64,000 nt of DNA, from assembly GCA_964519835.1 (NCBI GenBank), contig CAZFLD010000001.1, forward strand, positions 1 to 64,000, read 5' to 3'. The first letter of the stretch is position 1. The number at the start of each line of letters is the position of its first letter. Below, one piece after another: positions 8,732-17,567 of the stretch. The notes under the pieces were generated by a model, which had not been told where the DNA came from, made no database searches, and saw only the letters and a list, made by a program, of their open reading frames with translations. Both the position numbers and the translations under genes were made by a program. This DNA comes from CAZFLD01 sp964519835. Its GTDB lineage: Bacteria > Spirochaetota > Spirochaetia > DSM-27196 > CAZFLD01.

Positions 8732-9559
8732 ATGAAACAGCGAGTACAGCAGATAATCGATACGGTCGGCGGCCGGCTGACCGGTTTTCCCGACATCGAG
8801 GCCGTGACGGTTCACGTCGGAGCAGAGGATGTGTACGACCCCGCTTTTTCGGTCATGTTCGATGTCTACTATCACGGTACGCTTCCCGGTCCCGAGCAGC
8901 GCGAGGAGCGTTTTCCGGACGCATATGCCTTTGAGGCATCACGTTCCAACCGCGATCGGTTTTTGTTCGAGGACTTGCCCGTTCGTGTGGAGTATAGGAA
9001 CGTGCACCGCTTTGAGTCGGTGCTCACGGTTGCCGACAATTCCGGCAGGGCGGTTCGCGAAACCGGCACCTACTCGCTCTATCGTCTCGAGCATGGCGAA
9101 ATCATCTACAGCTCCGGTCGCGGAGGCTTCGGACCGGGGAAGCGTGAAGACTGGATTACGGACGTCCGGAGTCGGATCGGTAACCTTCCGGACGGATTCT
9201 GGCAGGCACTGGTTGTGATTTCACGGAGTCGCATGGAGCATGCTTTAGCCGATTTGTTTGCGGCGGTCTCAACACGGGAGGATCTCTTTTGCCTGCTGTC
9301 CGTCGGGGAGTTCGTGCGGGCTCTTTGCAGTGTGCTGTTCGCCGTCAACAGGCGATTCGAGCCGTCCGGACGGGAGCTTCAAGCGGCAACGCTGAGCCTC
9401 CGGGTGTTGCCGGAGTCCTTTCGCGGCCGTTTTGACACCATCGTTCGGCAAGACCCCGACGTCGACCTAGAGCGGAAGCGCGAGATCGCGGAGCTTATGG
9501 CTAGGAGTGTGATAGCAATTTCGGAGGCACCCCCCAGCGGCGGGTACAGCACGGACTAG
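8732..9559 (+). CDS. Conserved-looking hypothetical protein
   Basis: A 275-residue soluble protein without signal peptide or membrane segments. The N-terminal half is rich in beta-like segments (AEDVYDPAFSVMFDVYYHG) and the C-terminal half is helical. The arrangement loosely recalls nucleotidyltransferase-like proteins with a helical C-terminal domain, but I see no clear GS...D-x-D active site, so no function is assigned. A TATAAT at 8665-8670 may be its -10 element. Its TAG stop interlocks with the stop of the convergent lipoprotein gene in CTAG (9556-9559). Confidence 0.7.
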   Translation: MKQRVQQIIDTVGGRLTGFPDIEAVTVHVGAEDVYDPAFSVMFDVYYHGTLPGPEQREERFPDAYAFEASRSNRDRFLFEDLPVRVEYRNVHRFESVLTVADNSGRAVRETGTYSLYRLEHGEIIYSSGRGGFGPGKREDWITDVRSRIGNLPDGFWQALVVISRSRMEHALADLFAAVSTREDLFCLLSVGEFVRALCSVLFAVNRRFEPSGRELQAATLSLRVLPESFRGRFDTIVRQDPDVDLERKREIAELMARSVIAISEAPPSGGYSTD

Positions 9560-11079
9560 TCGAGAATCTCTGAGCCTTCAGGGTACCATGCCAAGAGCCT
9601 GCCGTTGTGAAATCCAACCGTCTCTTCGAGGGCCCGCTCCAGGGCCAAACGGAATCCGTTGATAAACGCTTCTAAGTTCGCGCTGAAGTCCAAAACAACT
9701 GATCGGCTTTCAGGAACAAGCTCGCCGGTCCTGCCGGCATAGTATCGATAGTAGGACACAACCTCCGACGGAAGAAGCTGGAGCACGTGGGCCATTGCTT
9801 CGTTCACCAACAGGTACTCGCGATCCACGTCGTAGCCGGAGTAGCCCTCACGGCCGTCGAGCATACCTTTGCTTCCCAGGAAGTGATAGAAAAACTGTGT
9901 CAGTGTCTCAGGCTGACTCCGCCACACGGAAAAGACCGCATCACAAAACTCCGGGACTGCGTAGAAGAGTCCGTGGAGAGCCTCGTGGCGGACCAGACGC
10001 TGCCTAAGCGGGCGCCAGGTTTCCTGCGCCACCGATACCACGGCCCCCGTGCCGGGGGTGAGGCGTCCGCTGTCCAGGCCGATGATACCGTAGGCCAACA
10101 GGATGTCGCGCAACAGCGACTCGTACTCGTTTAGCTGAACGCCTGCTTCTTCTGCAGTCTCGAAAAAGGCAACAAGATCCTCGGGCCGGTAGTCGTGAGC
10201 ATTGTAGCTGTGCCTGCCCTCGTACTCTTCCTCCGGCCGCACCGTACCGGCTTCGCCCACAACGGCCACGAAAAACCCCAGGCGGCCGAACATCCGGCGC
10301 TGGACCGCGTAATCGGCAAAGTCGAAGTACAGGATAGACGGAACCGACTCCCACTGATAGAGCTCGAAGTCGTCACGGCGCCAGGCGGCGCGGCTTTGGA
10401 AATTGATGTGCCCGAGGTCGGCGACCAACGCCGTCGGCACAACGCCGACACCGACTCGTGAGGAGCCGGTTTGTGATGCGGATGCCGCCGCCCCGGCTGA
10501 CGCCCGCGCCGGCGCGTCGAATGCCACCGACTGCACCGGCGTCCCGACCGAGAATTCCACGCCGACGATGGGAAAGCCCGTGTGATAAGCGCCGAAGGTC
10601 ACAACCGCCGTGGCCGGACTCAAGACATAGCGACCGGCGAGGTTCTCTCCGGATGGTCCGAAGAGTGTGATCTCCAAGGCGTTCGCTTGATCCGCGGCGC
10701 TGGTGGCGGTTGCTTCGCCCGAGGTGGCTTCGGAGACGCCGTTATCCCCCGCCGGTACGCCGTCGCCACTCTCCGGACGTCGTGGCGGCGCCGCAGTGGC
10801 GATCGGAGGGGCAAACTGCAATCTGACCCCCCACTCGTCGTCGTCGGGTGCATTCCGGCGGGCTACTCGCACGAGGTCGGCCGATCGCTCCACGAGCAGG
10901 CCGTCCCCCGCGCGGTATGACTCGCCGTCGAAGGTGACGGCGAGGGCCGACCCGTTTGAGCTCGCGCCGCCGGCCGAGCCGGACTCAGTTTGCACCGAGT
11001 CTGCGCAGGCCGACAGAATCAGCAACAGGGACAGCAACGCAGGCAACAGGTTTGCCCGCGCCAATGAACATCGACTCAT
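9556..11079 (-). CDS. Lipoprotein with HEXXH (gluzincin-like) metallopeptidase motif
   Basis: A 507-residue predicted lipoprotein: the N-terminal hydrophobic segment ends in the lipobox LSAC (Cys about 26). Residues 27-190 are Ala/Gly/Ser-rich and low in complexity. The C-terminal half carries RHEALHGLFYAVPEF, with HEALH at about 364-368, and NEAMAHVLQLL about 59 residues later, whose Glu could be the third zinc ligand as in gluzincins. An exported zinc peptidase is therefore likely, with unknown substrate. It is the last gene of the operon with the membrane protein and SpeE-like gene (37-bp gap upstream). It shares CTAG with the stop of the convergent gene. Confidence 0.8.
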   Translation of the reverse strand: MSRCSLARANLLPALLSLLLILSACADSVQTESGSAGGASSNGSALAVTFDGESYRAGDGLLVERSADLVRVARRNAPDDDEWGVRLQFAPPIATAAPPRRPESGDGVPAGDNGVSEATSGEATATSAADQANALEITLFGPSGENLAGRYVLSPATAVVTFGAYHTGFPIVGVEFSVGTPVQSVAFDAPARASAGAAASASQTGSSRVGVGVVPTALVADLGHINFQSRAAWRRDDFELYQWESVPSILYFDFADYAVQRRMFGRLGFFVAVVGEAGTVRPEEEYEGRHSYNAHDYRPEDLVAFFETAEEAGVQLNEYESLLRDILLAYGIIGLDSGRLTPGTGAVVSVAQETWRPLRQRLVRHEALHGLFYAVPEFCDAVFSVWRSQPETLTQFFYHFLGSKGMLDGREGYSGYDVDREYLLVNEAMAHVLQLLPSEVVSYYRYYAGRTGELVPESRSVVLDFSANLEAFINGFRLALERALEETVGFHNGRLLAWYPEGSEILD

Positions 11080-11116
11080 GTACTCAACACACGGGTGGTG
11101 CGGGTAGCCGGGTCGG

Positions 11117-11827
11117 CTATCCGGCGGACTCCGTGGCGTGCGCGGTCACCTGTGCAGCGTCCTCCGGCTTGAGCAATGCTTGGCCAAGGAAGGCCACCAG
11201 CCCGATACCAACAAGCACAACACCGTTGATGGTGATAAGCGCCCTGGTGCCGACCCACTGGATAAAAAAGAACGAGGTCATAAGCGTGCCGACGATCGAC
11301 CCCACGGTGGAAAGCGCGGAAATAGCACCCACGCCTCGGCCCAGCTTGGGAATGTTACGAATCAAGAGTCTGGCGGAGTAGGGGGTGATCATTCCAATCA
11401 ATATGGAAGGTACGAGAAACAGCACCGCACCCGCGCCAAGGGTAGGCCAGCGAAGATCCGGGGGTTCCACAATGGTGATGGACCCTTCGCCTCCGGCGGT
11501 GGCCGAGAGAGCGGCGGAGAAGTCTATCGCGTTTGAGGGGTAAAAGGCATTAAAGACGCCGTCGGAGTAGAGCGGCAGAAAGACCACGCTTGCCCCGGCG
11601 ATGAGGATAATCAGACCCAACAGCCACAACGTGGCCTTTTTGTCCGCCATCCGGCCTCCGACAAAGGCGCCGAGGGCAAGGCCCAAGAGGAACACCGAGA
11701 TGAGGCTTCCCCAGACGATGATGTCACTGCCAAACTCAGGTTGCGCCAGGCGGAAGCCCGCCATCTCAAGGCTCATCAGAGCCGCGCCGGAGAGAAAAAC
11801 GATCGCATAAATTAGACCACGAAACAT
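11117..11827 (-). CDS. Multi-spanning membrane protein (membrane half of an MFS/SpeE-type fusion)
   Basis: A 236-residue integral membrane protein with about six hydrophobic helices. LISVFLLGLALGAFVGGRMADKK is the signature of the membrane part of the widespread fused 'MFS/spermidine synthase-like' proteins, and MITPYSARLLIRN and GAISALSTVGSIVGTLMTSFF are also typical. Here that half is a separate gene immediately (15 bp) downstream of the soluble SpeE-like half. AAGGAG precedes the start at 11827. The product probably anchors or works with the SpeE-like protein; the reaction is unknown. Confidence 0.85.
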   Translation of the reverse strand: MFRGLIYAIVFLSGAALMSLEMAGFRLAQPEFGSDIIVWGSLISVFLLGLALGAFVGGRMADKKATLWLLGLIILIAGASVVFLPLYSDGVFNAFYPSNAIDFSAALSATAGGEGSITIVEPPDLRWPTLGAGAVLFLVPSILIGMITPYSARLLIRNIPKLGRGVGAISALSTVGSIVGTLMTSFFFIQWVGTRALITINGVVLVGIGLVAFLGQALLKPEDAAQVTAHATESAG

Positions 11828-11842
11828 GTACTTGTTGTCTCC

Positions 11843-12769
11843 TTAAGGCTGTTGACGGTAAAGATCAACCGGCGCCCTATCGTCGGTCAAGGGTTCCTCG
11901 CCGTAATCCTCATTTGTTATACGACTGTACTCCCGATCGACGAGGCCCGGCAGGTCGTAACCGATATTCCGGCCGCCGACAAATTGTCGCGCCCGCGAGA
12001 TCCACTCTTCCTCTGTAAGAACCTCCGAAGAGTTTGTCGCAAAGGCGATCTTGCTCTGCGGGTCCGGAGTCTGGAAGAGATAGAGCTCAGGAAACGTCTC
12101 TTGCATGGTGGTCAGGATCGCGTGGTAAAAGCGGTTTACCAGAGCCTCCCATAGGTTGAGTGCCACGATGCCGTTTGGTTTTAGGCGTCGGCTAACAAGC
12201 TCAAAAAACTCGATCGTTGTGAGATGGAAAGGAATCCTGTCCGATCCGTAGGCGTCGAGGAAGATGACGTCGTACTGCTTGGGAACCTCTCGCAGGTAGA
12301 GCCGTCCGTCGACCGCGAAAACGCGCATGTTTGCGGAAGGCTGGAATGCAAAGTACTCCTGCGCCACGGTGACCACGTCGGGGTCTATTTCGACCACGTC
12401 GACGTTGATGTCCGGGTAGTGTGTCTTTAGGAACTTCGGAATCGCTCCGCCACCGAGGCCGAGGACCAGCACGTCCTTAGGATCCTCGTGGGCGGCAGCC
12501 GCAGCGGTAAGTGTGCGGAGATAGGAAAGCGCAAGCCTGTTCGGCTCGTCGATGATCATGCTCGACTGAGCTCCGCGCGTCCGGGAGAAATACAAGATCC
12601 TCCGGTTTGCATCGAGGTAATCACGAACGATGATTCGATAGTAGCGAGAGTCTCTATCGTAGAGGGTTTCGACGTTGTCCTGACCGAACACGCCGACAGT
12701 CCCGAGCACAAACAAAAACAGCAAAAGAAAAAACACAAACGAGCGGAGACGGGACGGTCTTGTTACCAT
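11843..12769 (-). CDS. SpeE-like (spermidine synthase-fold) protein with N-terminal signal/anchor
   Basis: A 308-residue protein with a Rossmann-type aminopropyl/methyltransferase fold. VLVLGLGGGAIPKFL (about 100-114) is the nucleotide loop, VDVVEIDPDVV the acidic ribose-binding strand and YDVIFLDAYGSDRIPFHL (about 168-185) the active-site region. It lacks the DGG of the GGGDGG loop of true spermidine synthases, so polyamine synthesis is unlikely. RPSRLRSFVFFLLLFLFVLG at the N-terminus is a signal peptide or anchor, and the positive-inside rule would put the catalytic domain outside the cytoplasm. First gene of the three-gene operon; AGGAG precedes ATG 12769 and a strong promoter lies at 12826-12854. 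Confidence 0.87.
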   Translation of the reverse strand: MVTRPSRLRSFVFFLLLFLFVLGTVGVFGQDNVETLYDRDSRYYRIIVRDYLDANRRILYFSRTRGAQSSMIIDEPNRLALSYLRTLTAAAAAHEDPKDVLVLGLGGGAIPKFLKTHYPDINVDVVEIDPDVVTVAQEYFAFQPSANMRVFAVDGRLYLREVPKQYDVIFLDAYGSDRIPFHLTTIEFFELVSRRLKPNGIVALNLWEALVNRFYHAILTTMQETFPELYLFQTPDPQSKIAFATNSSEVLTEEEWISRARQFVGGRNIGYDLPGLVDREYSRITNEDYGEEPLTDDRAPVDLYRQQP

Positions 12770-12825
12770 GATTTCTCCTGAAGGATGGTGGTCGAACGGT
12801 GGCCGATGGCCATGGTAAAGCTCGA

Positions 12826-12854
12826 ATTATAAAAAAACCTGGTTTGGCGGTCAA
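12826..12854 (-). promoter_or_regulatory. Promoter of the SpeE-like/membrane protein/lipoprotein operon
   Basis: On the minus strand TTGACC (12854-12849), a 17-bp spacer and a perfect TATAAT (12831-12826) predict transcription starting near 12819, about 50 nt before the ATG. It lies back-to-back with the nrdJ promoter. Confidence 0.75.
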
Positions 12855-12872
12855 TGATTTGCGCGAATACCC

Positions 12873-12901
12873 TTTACATACACCATATATGTGGTTAGTA
12901 T
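12873..12901 (+). promoter_or_regulatory. nrdJ: Promoter of nrdJ
   Basis: TTTACA (12873-12878), a 17-bp spacer and TAGTAT (12896-12901) form a sigma70-type promoter. The first NrdR-like box fills the last 16 bases of the spacer, so a bound repressor would block RNA polymerase. The leader is about 80 nt. Confidence 0.7.
12880..12895 (+). promoter_or_regulatory. NrdR-like box 1
   Basis: ACACCATATATGTGGT resembles the NrdR box of ribonucleotide reductase operons (ACACWATATATWGTGT). Box 2 shares the pattern ACACYATATAYGTGG. NrdR itself is not encoded in the window. Confidence 0.65.
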
Positions 12902-12921
12902 TCGTGCCGATAGTAAAAACA

Positions 12922-12937
12922 ACACTATATACGTGGC
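12922..12937 (+). promoter_or_regulatory. NrdR-like box 2
   Basis: ACACTATATACGTGGC starts exactly 42 bp after box 1, four helical turns, so both boxes lie on the same DNA face. It falls just downstream of the predicted transcription start. Confidence 0.62.
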
Positions 12938-12986
12938 TCGAAGGAGGGCTCACACGGCTACTGCGGGATGACCGCAAGGGGGAGAA

Positions 12987-15900
12987 ATGAAGTTCAAGAG
13001 GCGCTTTACGCGCGGCAAGCCCGATCCGTACCAGGGTATTGACTGGGAGACGCGGGTGTCGGAGATTCGCAATCCCGACGGCGAGGCTATCTTTCGCAAT
13101 AACACGGTGACCGTTCCTTCGGACTGGTCACAGATTGCGACGGATATTCTGGCTCAGAAGTACTTCCGGAAGGCGGGCGTACCGCAGGAAGACGGCTCAA
13201 CCGGAGGAGAGACGGACGCCGCACAGGTTTTCCACCGTCTCGCCCACACCTGGCGCATCTGGGGGGAGAAAGCCGGGTATTTTGACACCGACCAGGACGC
13301 TCAGAATTTCTACGACGAGGCCGTGTACACCTTGGCCCACCAAATGGCGGCGCCTAATTCGCCCCAGTGGTTCAACACCGGCCTGCACGCGGCCTACGGC
13401 ATTGAGGGCCCGCCCCAAGGGCACTACTACGTAAACCCGGAGACCGGTGCCCTCGAGAAGTCCAAAAACGCGTACGAGCGGCCGCAGCCACACGCGTGTT
13501 TTATCATGAACGTAGAAGACGACCTGGTGAACGACGGCGGTATCATCGACCTCGTCTCACGCGAGGCTCGTCTCTTTAAATACGGCTCCGGTACGGGCAC
13601 GAATTTTTCGAAAATCCGCGCCAAGAACGAGCCCCTGAGCGGTGGCGGTGTGTCGTCGGGCCTTTTGAGTTTCCTGCGCATTGCGGACCGTTCCGCCTCC
13701 GGCATCAAAAGCGGCGGCACAACCCGACGCGCCGCAAAGATGGTTACCCTCGATGTCGACCATCCTGACATCGAGCAGTACGTAACCTGGAAGGTGGATG
13801 AAGAGTACAAGGTCGCCTCGATGGCGGCCGGCAGTGCTCTCCTCGGTCGGCACGCCAAGGCGATTGTCGAGGCCGTGGAATCTTTTGACGGGCCGGAAGC
13901 CGATCGTACCAATCCCGAAATGAACACCGCGCTCGAGCGGGTCATAACAGAGGCGGTCGCGGAAGAGGTTCCGTCCCCGTTTTTGTACCAGCTCCTGCAA
14001 CTCGCTCGCCAGGGGGAGCCGGCCGAGGAGTTGACGCGGTTTACGACCGATTGGGAGGGCGAGGCCTACAACTCCGTGAGCGGCCAGTCCTCCAACAACT
14101 CCGTGCGCTTAACGGCGGAGTTTATGAAGGCGGTGCTAGACGACGGTGAGTGGGAACTGACCTCGCGTACCGACGGCAGCTTTTGGAAAAAGATCAAGGC
14201 CAGAAAGCTGTGGGACCTTATCGCCAGGTCCGCCTGGCAGTGTGCCGACCCCGGGATTCAGTACCACTCCACCATAAACGAGTGGCATACCTGCCCTGCC
14301 GATGGTGAGATCCGCGCGAGCAATCCGTGCTCTGAGTACATGTTTCTGGACGACACCGCCTGTAATCTCGCGTCGTTGAATCTTATGAAGTTCTACGACA
14401 CGGAGAAGGGCTTTTTTCGCATGGAGGACTATCTCCATGCAGTTCGGTTGTGGACGGTAATCCTCGAGATCTCGGTCGTGATGGCGCAGTTTCCAAGCAA
14501 GGAGATTGCACAGAAGAGCTACGATTACCGCACCTTGGGTCTGGGCTACGCGAACATCGGAGCCCTCTTGATGGTGATGGGTAAGCCCTACGACTCCGAC
14601 GAGGGGAGGGCAATCACCGGAGCGCTCACCGCGATCCTAACCGGTGAGTCCTACGCCACGTCCGCCCTTTTGGCAAAAGAAGCCGGGACCTTCCCGCGGT
14701 TTGCGCCGAACAAGGAGCACATGCTTCGGGTGATCCGCAATCACAGGCGCGCGGCCTATAACGCGCCCAAGGACGAGTACGAGGGCCTAAGCATTACGCC
14801 GCAAGCCATCGACCCGGAGGTCTGCCCGGAGGACCTGGCGACCGAGGCGCGTGCGGCCTGGGATAGAGCCCTGGAACTCGGTCAGAAATACGGCTTCAGG
14901 AACGCGCAGGTATCGGTAATTGCTCCAACGGGAACAATCGGTCTTGTTATGGACTGTGATACCACCGGAATCGAGCCGGACTTTGCGCTTGTCAAATACA
15001 AAAAGCTTGCCGGCGGCGGTTACTTCAAGATCATCAACCAGTCGATCCCCCCGGCCCTCGAGAAGCTCAGCTATGGCAAGCAGCAGATCGAGGACATAAT
15101 CCACTATTGCGTTGGCCACGGCAGCCTCGAAGGCGCTCCCGGGGTGACCGTGGAGGCTTTGCGGGAGAAGGGCTTTGGTGACACAGAGCTCTCCGCCCTC
15201 GAGTCCGCCATGAAAAGTGCCTTTTCCCTGGAGTCGGCATGTGGCTCTTGGCTCTTTGCCGAGGACTTTCTCAAGGAGAAGCTTGGACTGCCAAAGGCAA
15301 CGTGGAGCCTTCCGGGCTTCAGCCTTCTAAGGCACTTGGGCTTTAGTGATGAGGAAATTCAGGCAGCCGATCTCTACGTCTGTGGCACGATGTGTGTAGA
15401 GGGTGCTCCCCACCTCAAAGAAGAGCACCTTGCGGTATTCGATACGGCGAATCCAAATGGACGTCTTGGCAAGCGATCTATTCGCTGGAAGGGCCACATC
15501 GACATGATGGCCGCGGCGCAGCCGTTTATCTCCGGCGCCATTTCCAAGACCATCAACATGCCTAATAATGCCGGCGTTGAAGACGTAAAGGGCGCTCACT
15601 TTTTAGCATGGCAGAAGATGCTCAAGGCCATCGCTCTGTACCGCGACGGCTCCAAGCTCAGTCAACCGCTCAGCAGCCTCTCTGTGCACAGCGACCCGAT
15701 TGCCGCCGCTATTCTTGCGGCGGAACAGGCGCCGAAAAAGCAGCCCGTTGCGGCAGACCGGAAAGGTGCTGCCGCACAATCTGCAGCCCCGGCCGCGTCG
15801 GGTGGAAACGGCTCAACACCGGCCGACGCCGCAGCGGCTATCCTTATGCAGGGTCAGCGGCGCAGGCTACCGGCACGGCGCGGGGGGTACACACAAAAGG

Positions 15901-16640
15901 CCAAGATCGCCGGCCACAGTTTGTTCCTCCGCACCGGTGAATACTCCGACGGGAGCGTCGGCGAGATTTTCCTCGACATGCACAAAGAGGGCGCGGCTTT
16001 TAGGTCTCTGATGAACAGCTTTGCCATAGCGGTCAGCCTGGGGCTTCAGTACGGCGTTCCCCTCGAAGAGTACGTGGACGCATTTACGTTTACCCGATTC
16101 GAGCCGAACGGACCGGTGCGCGGCCACGACAATATCAAAATGGCCACCTCCGTCTTGGACTTTATTTTCCGGGACCTGGCCCTGACCTACCTCGGCCGAA
16201 CGGACCTGGTACAGGTCCAGCCTGAAGACCTCCGGCCGACCGAGACAAGCGCGCGGCAGGTTTCAGCTCGGGCGGTCGCCAAGCCTGGTCGCGGTCGTGG
16301 GAACACATCCGGTTCCGCGTCCGTCGAGGCGGGGCATATGTCGGCCACGCGGCCTATCGGCTTTACCGTCGACAAGCCGGTCGCGGCAGCAGACGACGTG
16401 GGTGTTGCCGACCAATCACCGGCCGGCACAGTCTCGACGGCACCGGGCGTCACCGTCTCCGTAGCGGCACCCGGTACCGCCTTCACCGCGTCGGCTCAGC
16501 CGGAAATCGACGATGTGCAACTCGCGCGCATAAAGGGTTACGAGGGAGACGCCTGCCCAACCTGCGGTCACTTGACGTTGGTGAGAAACGGCACCTGCCT
16601 CAAGTGCCTGACCTGCGGCTCTACGACCGGCTGCTCGTAG
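12987..16640 (+). CDS. nrdJ: Adenosylcobalamin-dependent (class II) ribonucleotide reductase
   Basis: Reduces ribonucleotides to deoxyribonucleotides using B12, with no separate radical subunit and no need for oxygen. At 1217 residues it fits the long NrdJ type. NSPQWFNTG (about 124), the GTGTNFSKIRA region, NPCSEYMFLDDTACNL (about 443, active-site Cys and Glu), APTGTIG (about 645) and TINMPNNA mark the barrel. A C-terminal domain (about 970-1085) ends in linker sequence rich in Ala/Gly/Thr, then CPTCGHLTLVRNGTCLKC and CGSTTGC, which probably bind zinc and relay electrons. GGGGGAG precedes ATG 12987. Control is probably by NrdR through the paired boxes upstream. Confidence 0.97.
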   Translation: MKFKRRFTRGKPDPYQGIDWETRVSEIRNPDGEAIFRNNTVTVPSDWSQIATDILAQKYFRKAGVPQEDGSTGGETDAAQVFHRLAHTWRIWGEKAGYFDTDQDAQNFYDEAVYTLAHQMAAPNSPQWFNTGLHAAYGIEGPPQGHYYVNPETGALEKSKNAYERPQPHACFIMNVEDDLVNDGGIIDLVSREARLFKYGSGTGTNFSKIRAKNEPLSGGGVSSGLLSFLRIADRSASGIKSGGTTRRAAKMVTLDVDHPDIEQYVTWKVDEEYKVASMAAGSALLGRHAKAIVEAVESFDGPEADRTNPEMNTALERVITEAVAEEVPSPFLYQLLQLARQGEPAEELTRFTTDWEGEAYNSVSGQSSNNSVRLTAEFMKAVLDDGEWELTSRTDGSFWKKIKARKLWDLIARSAWQCADPGIQYHSTINEWHTCPADGEIRASNPCSEYMFLDDTACNLASLNLMKFYDTEKGFFRMEDYLHAVRLWTVILEISVVMAQFPSKEIAQKSYDYRTLGLGYANIGALLMVMGKPYDSDEGRAITGALTAILTGESYATSALLAKEAGTFPRFAPNKEHMLRVIRNHRRAAYNAPKDEYEGLSITPQAIDPEVCPEDLATEARAAWDRALELGQKYGFRNAQVSVIAPTGTIGLVMDCDTTGIEPDFALVKYKKLAGGGYFKIINQSIPPALEKLSYGKQQIEDIIHYCVGHGSLEGAPGVTVEALREKGFGDTELSALESAMKSAFSLESACGSWLFAEDFLKEKLGLPKATWSLPGFSLLRHLGFSDEEIQAADLYVCGTMCVEGAPHLKEEHLAVFDTANPNGRLGKRSIRWKGHIDMMAAAQPFISGAISKTINMPNNAGVEDVKGAHFLAWQKMLKAIALYRDGSKLSQPLSSLSVHSDPIAAAILAAEQAPKKQPVAADRKGAAAQSAAPAASGGNGSTPADAAAAILMQGQRRRLPARRGGYTQKAKIAGHSLFLRTGEYSDGSVGEIFLDMHKEGAAFRSLMNSFAIAVSLGLQYGVPLEEYVDAFTFTRFEPNGPVRGHDNIKMATSVLDFIFRDLALTYLGRTDLVQVQPEDLRPTETSARQVSARAVAKPGRGRGNTSGSASVEAGHMSATRPIGFTVDKPVAAADDVGVADQSPAGTVSTAPGVTVSVAAPGTAFTASAQPEIDDVQLARIKGYEGDACPTCGHLTLVRNGTCLKCLTCGSTTGCS

Positions 16641-16692
16641 CACACAGGCGCCGCTCTTGAATTCGTCTCTTGTGAGCATTAGGCTTGTGTAA

Positions 16693-17499
16693 ATGCGCAT
16701 CAAAGTAATCGCTTGTAAGGTGTTTATTCGTGAGGTGGCGAAGGTCATCGCGGAGAGTGAACACGTCATCGACGTGACGTATATTGAGCAGGGGCTCCAC
16801 AATACCCCCGATCTCCTGCGCACCAAGCTGCAGGAGGAGATCGATCGAACGGATGCGGGCGAAATGGTCCACCCGGAGTACGGGGACCTGAAACGTGAAT
16901 ACGACGCCATCGCGCTTGGATACGCCCTGTGCTCCAACGCAATAGTCGGCCTTACGTCGAAGCAGTATAAACTCGTGGTGCCGCGTGCGCACGATTGTAT
17001 TGCGATGCTCTTGGGCTCGCGAAAACGTTACCGAGAGTACTTCGACGCCCATCCGGGCACATACTGGTTTTCGCCGGGCTGGATCGAGCAGACGCTGATG
17101 CCCGGTGAGGAGCGCGTGGAGCGCCTGCGTGCCCGGTACGCCGAGAAGTACGGTGAGGAGAACGCCGACTACTTGATGGAGATGGAGCAGGAGTGGCTCA
17201 AGAAGTACGACCGCTGTACCTACGTCGGCTGGGAGTCGCTTGATCGACCAACGTACGTAGAACAGACCAAGACATCGGCCGAGTTCTTAGGCTGGAACTA
17301 CGACACGTTGGTCGGCGATGAGGGCATGTTCACGAGACTGCTTTCCGGCGACTGGAGCGAAGACGAGTTTTTGGTTGTTGAGCCGGGAGAAACTGTGGAG
17401 CCGAGCTACGGCGACGGTGTCGTCAGGGCCTGTCCGGCCGCGGCCCAGGCTGCGGGGGCGCCGACGGGTGGAGAGGCACCGGGCGGCTCAGAACCCTAA
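16693..17499 (+). CDS. DUF1638 family protein
   Basis: A 268-residue soluble protein. IKVIACKVFIREV at the N-terminus, the DAIALGYALCSNAI segment and VPRAHDCIAMLLGSRKRY match DUF1638, a family often found beside corrinoid-dependent methyltransferase genes (family knowledge). The conserved Cys and His residues in these blocks suggest a metal or cofactor site. The C-terminus ends in an Ala/Gly-rich tail. It follows nrdJ in the same direction after 52 bp, so a link with cobalamin metabolism is plausible but unproven. Confidence 0.85.
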   Translation: MRIKVIACKVFIREVAKVIAESEHVIDVTYIEQGLHNTPDLLRTKLQEEIDRTDAGEMVHPEYGDLKREYDAIALGYALCSNAIVGLTSKQYKLVVPRAHDCIAMLLGSRKRYREYFDAHPGTYWFSPGWIEQTLMPGEERVERLRARYAEKYGEENADYLMEMEQEWLKKYDRCTYVGWESLDRPTYVEQTKTSAEFLGWNYDTLVGDEGMFTRLLSGDWSEDEFLVVEPGETVEPSYGDGVVRACPAAAQAAGAPTGGEAPGGSEP

Positions 17500-17539
17500 G
17501 GCCCGGGCACGTGCCCCTCGCATAAGCCGCCGGCTCTTT

Positions 17540-17567
17540 CTGCTAGATAGACTTGCTGCTAGATAGA
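17540..17567. repeat. 16-bp-period direct repeat at the end of the Rrf2 gene
   Basis: CTGCTAGATAGA occurs at 17540-17551 and again at 17556-17567. The second copy contains the Rrf2 stop codon; the first lies just beyond it, so the gene end appears duplicated. Confidence 0.7.

Noticed and set aside
17503..17516. Palindrome GGGCACGTGCCC after the DUF1638 gene considered as a terminator
   Set aside because: No loop of usable size and no U tract; may be only a chance GC palindrome.
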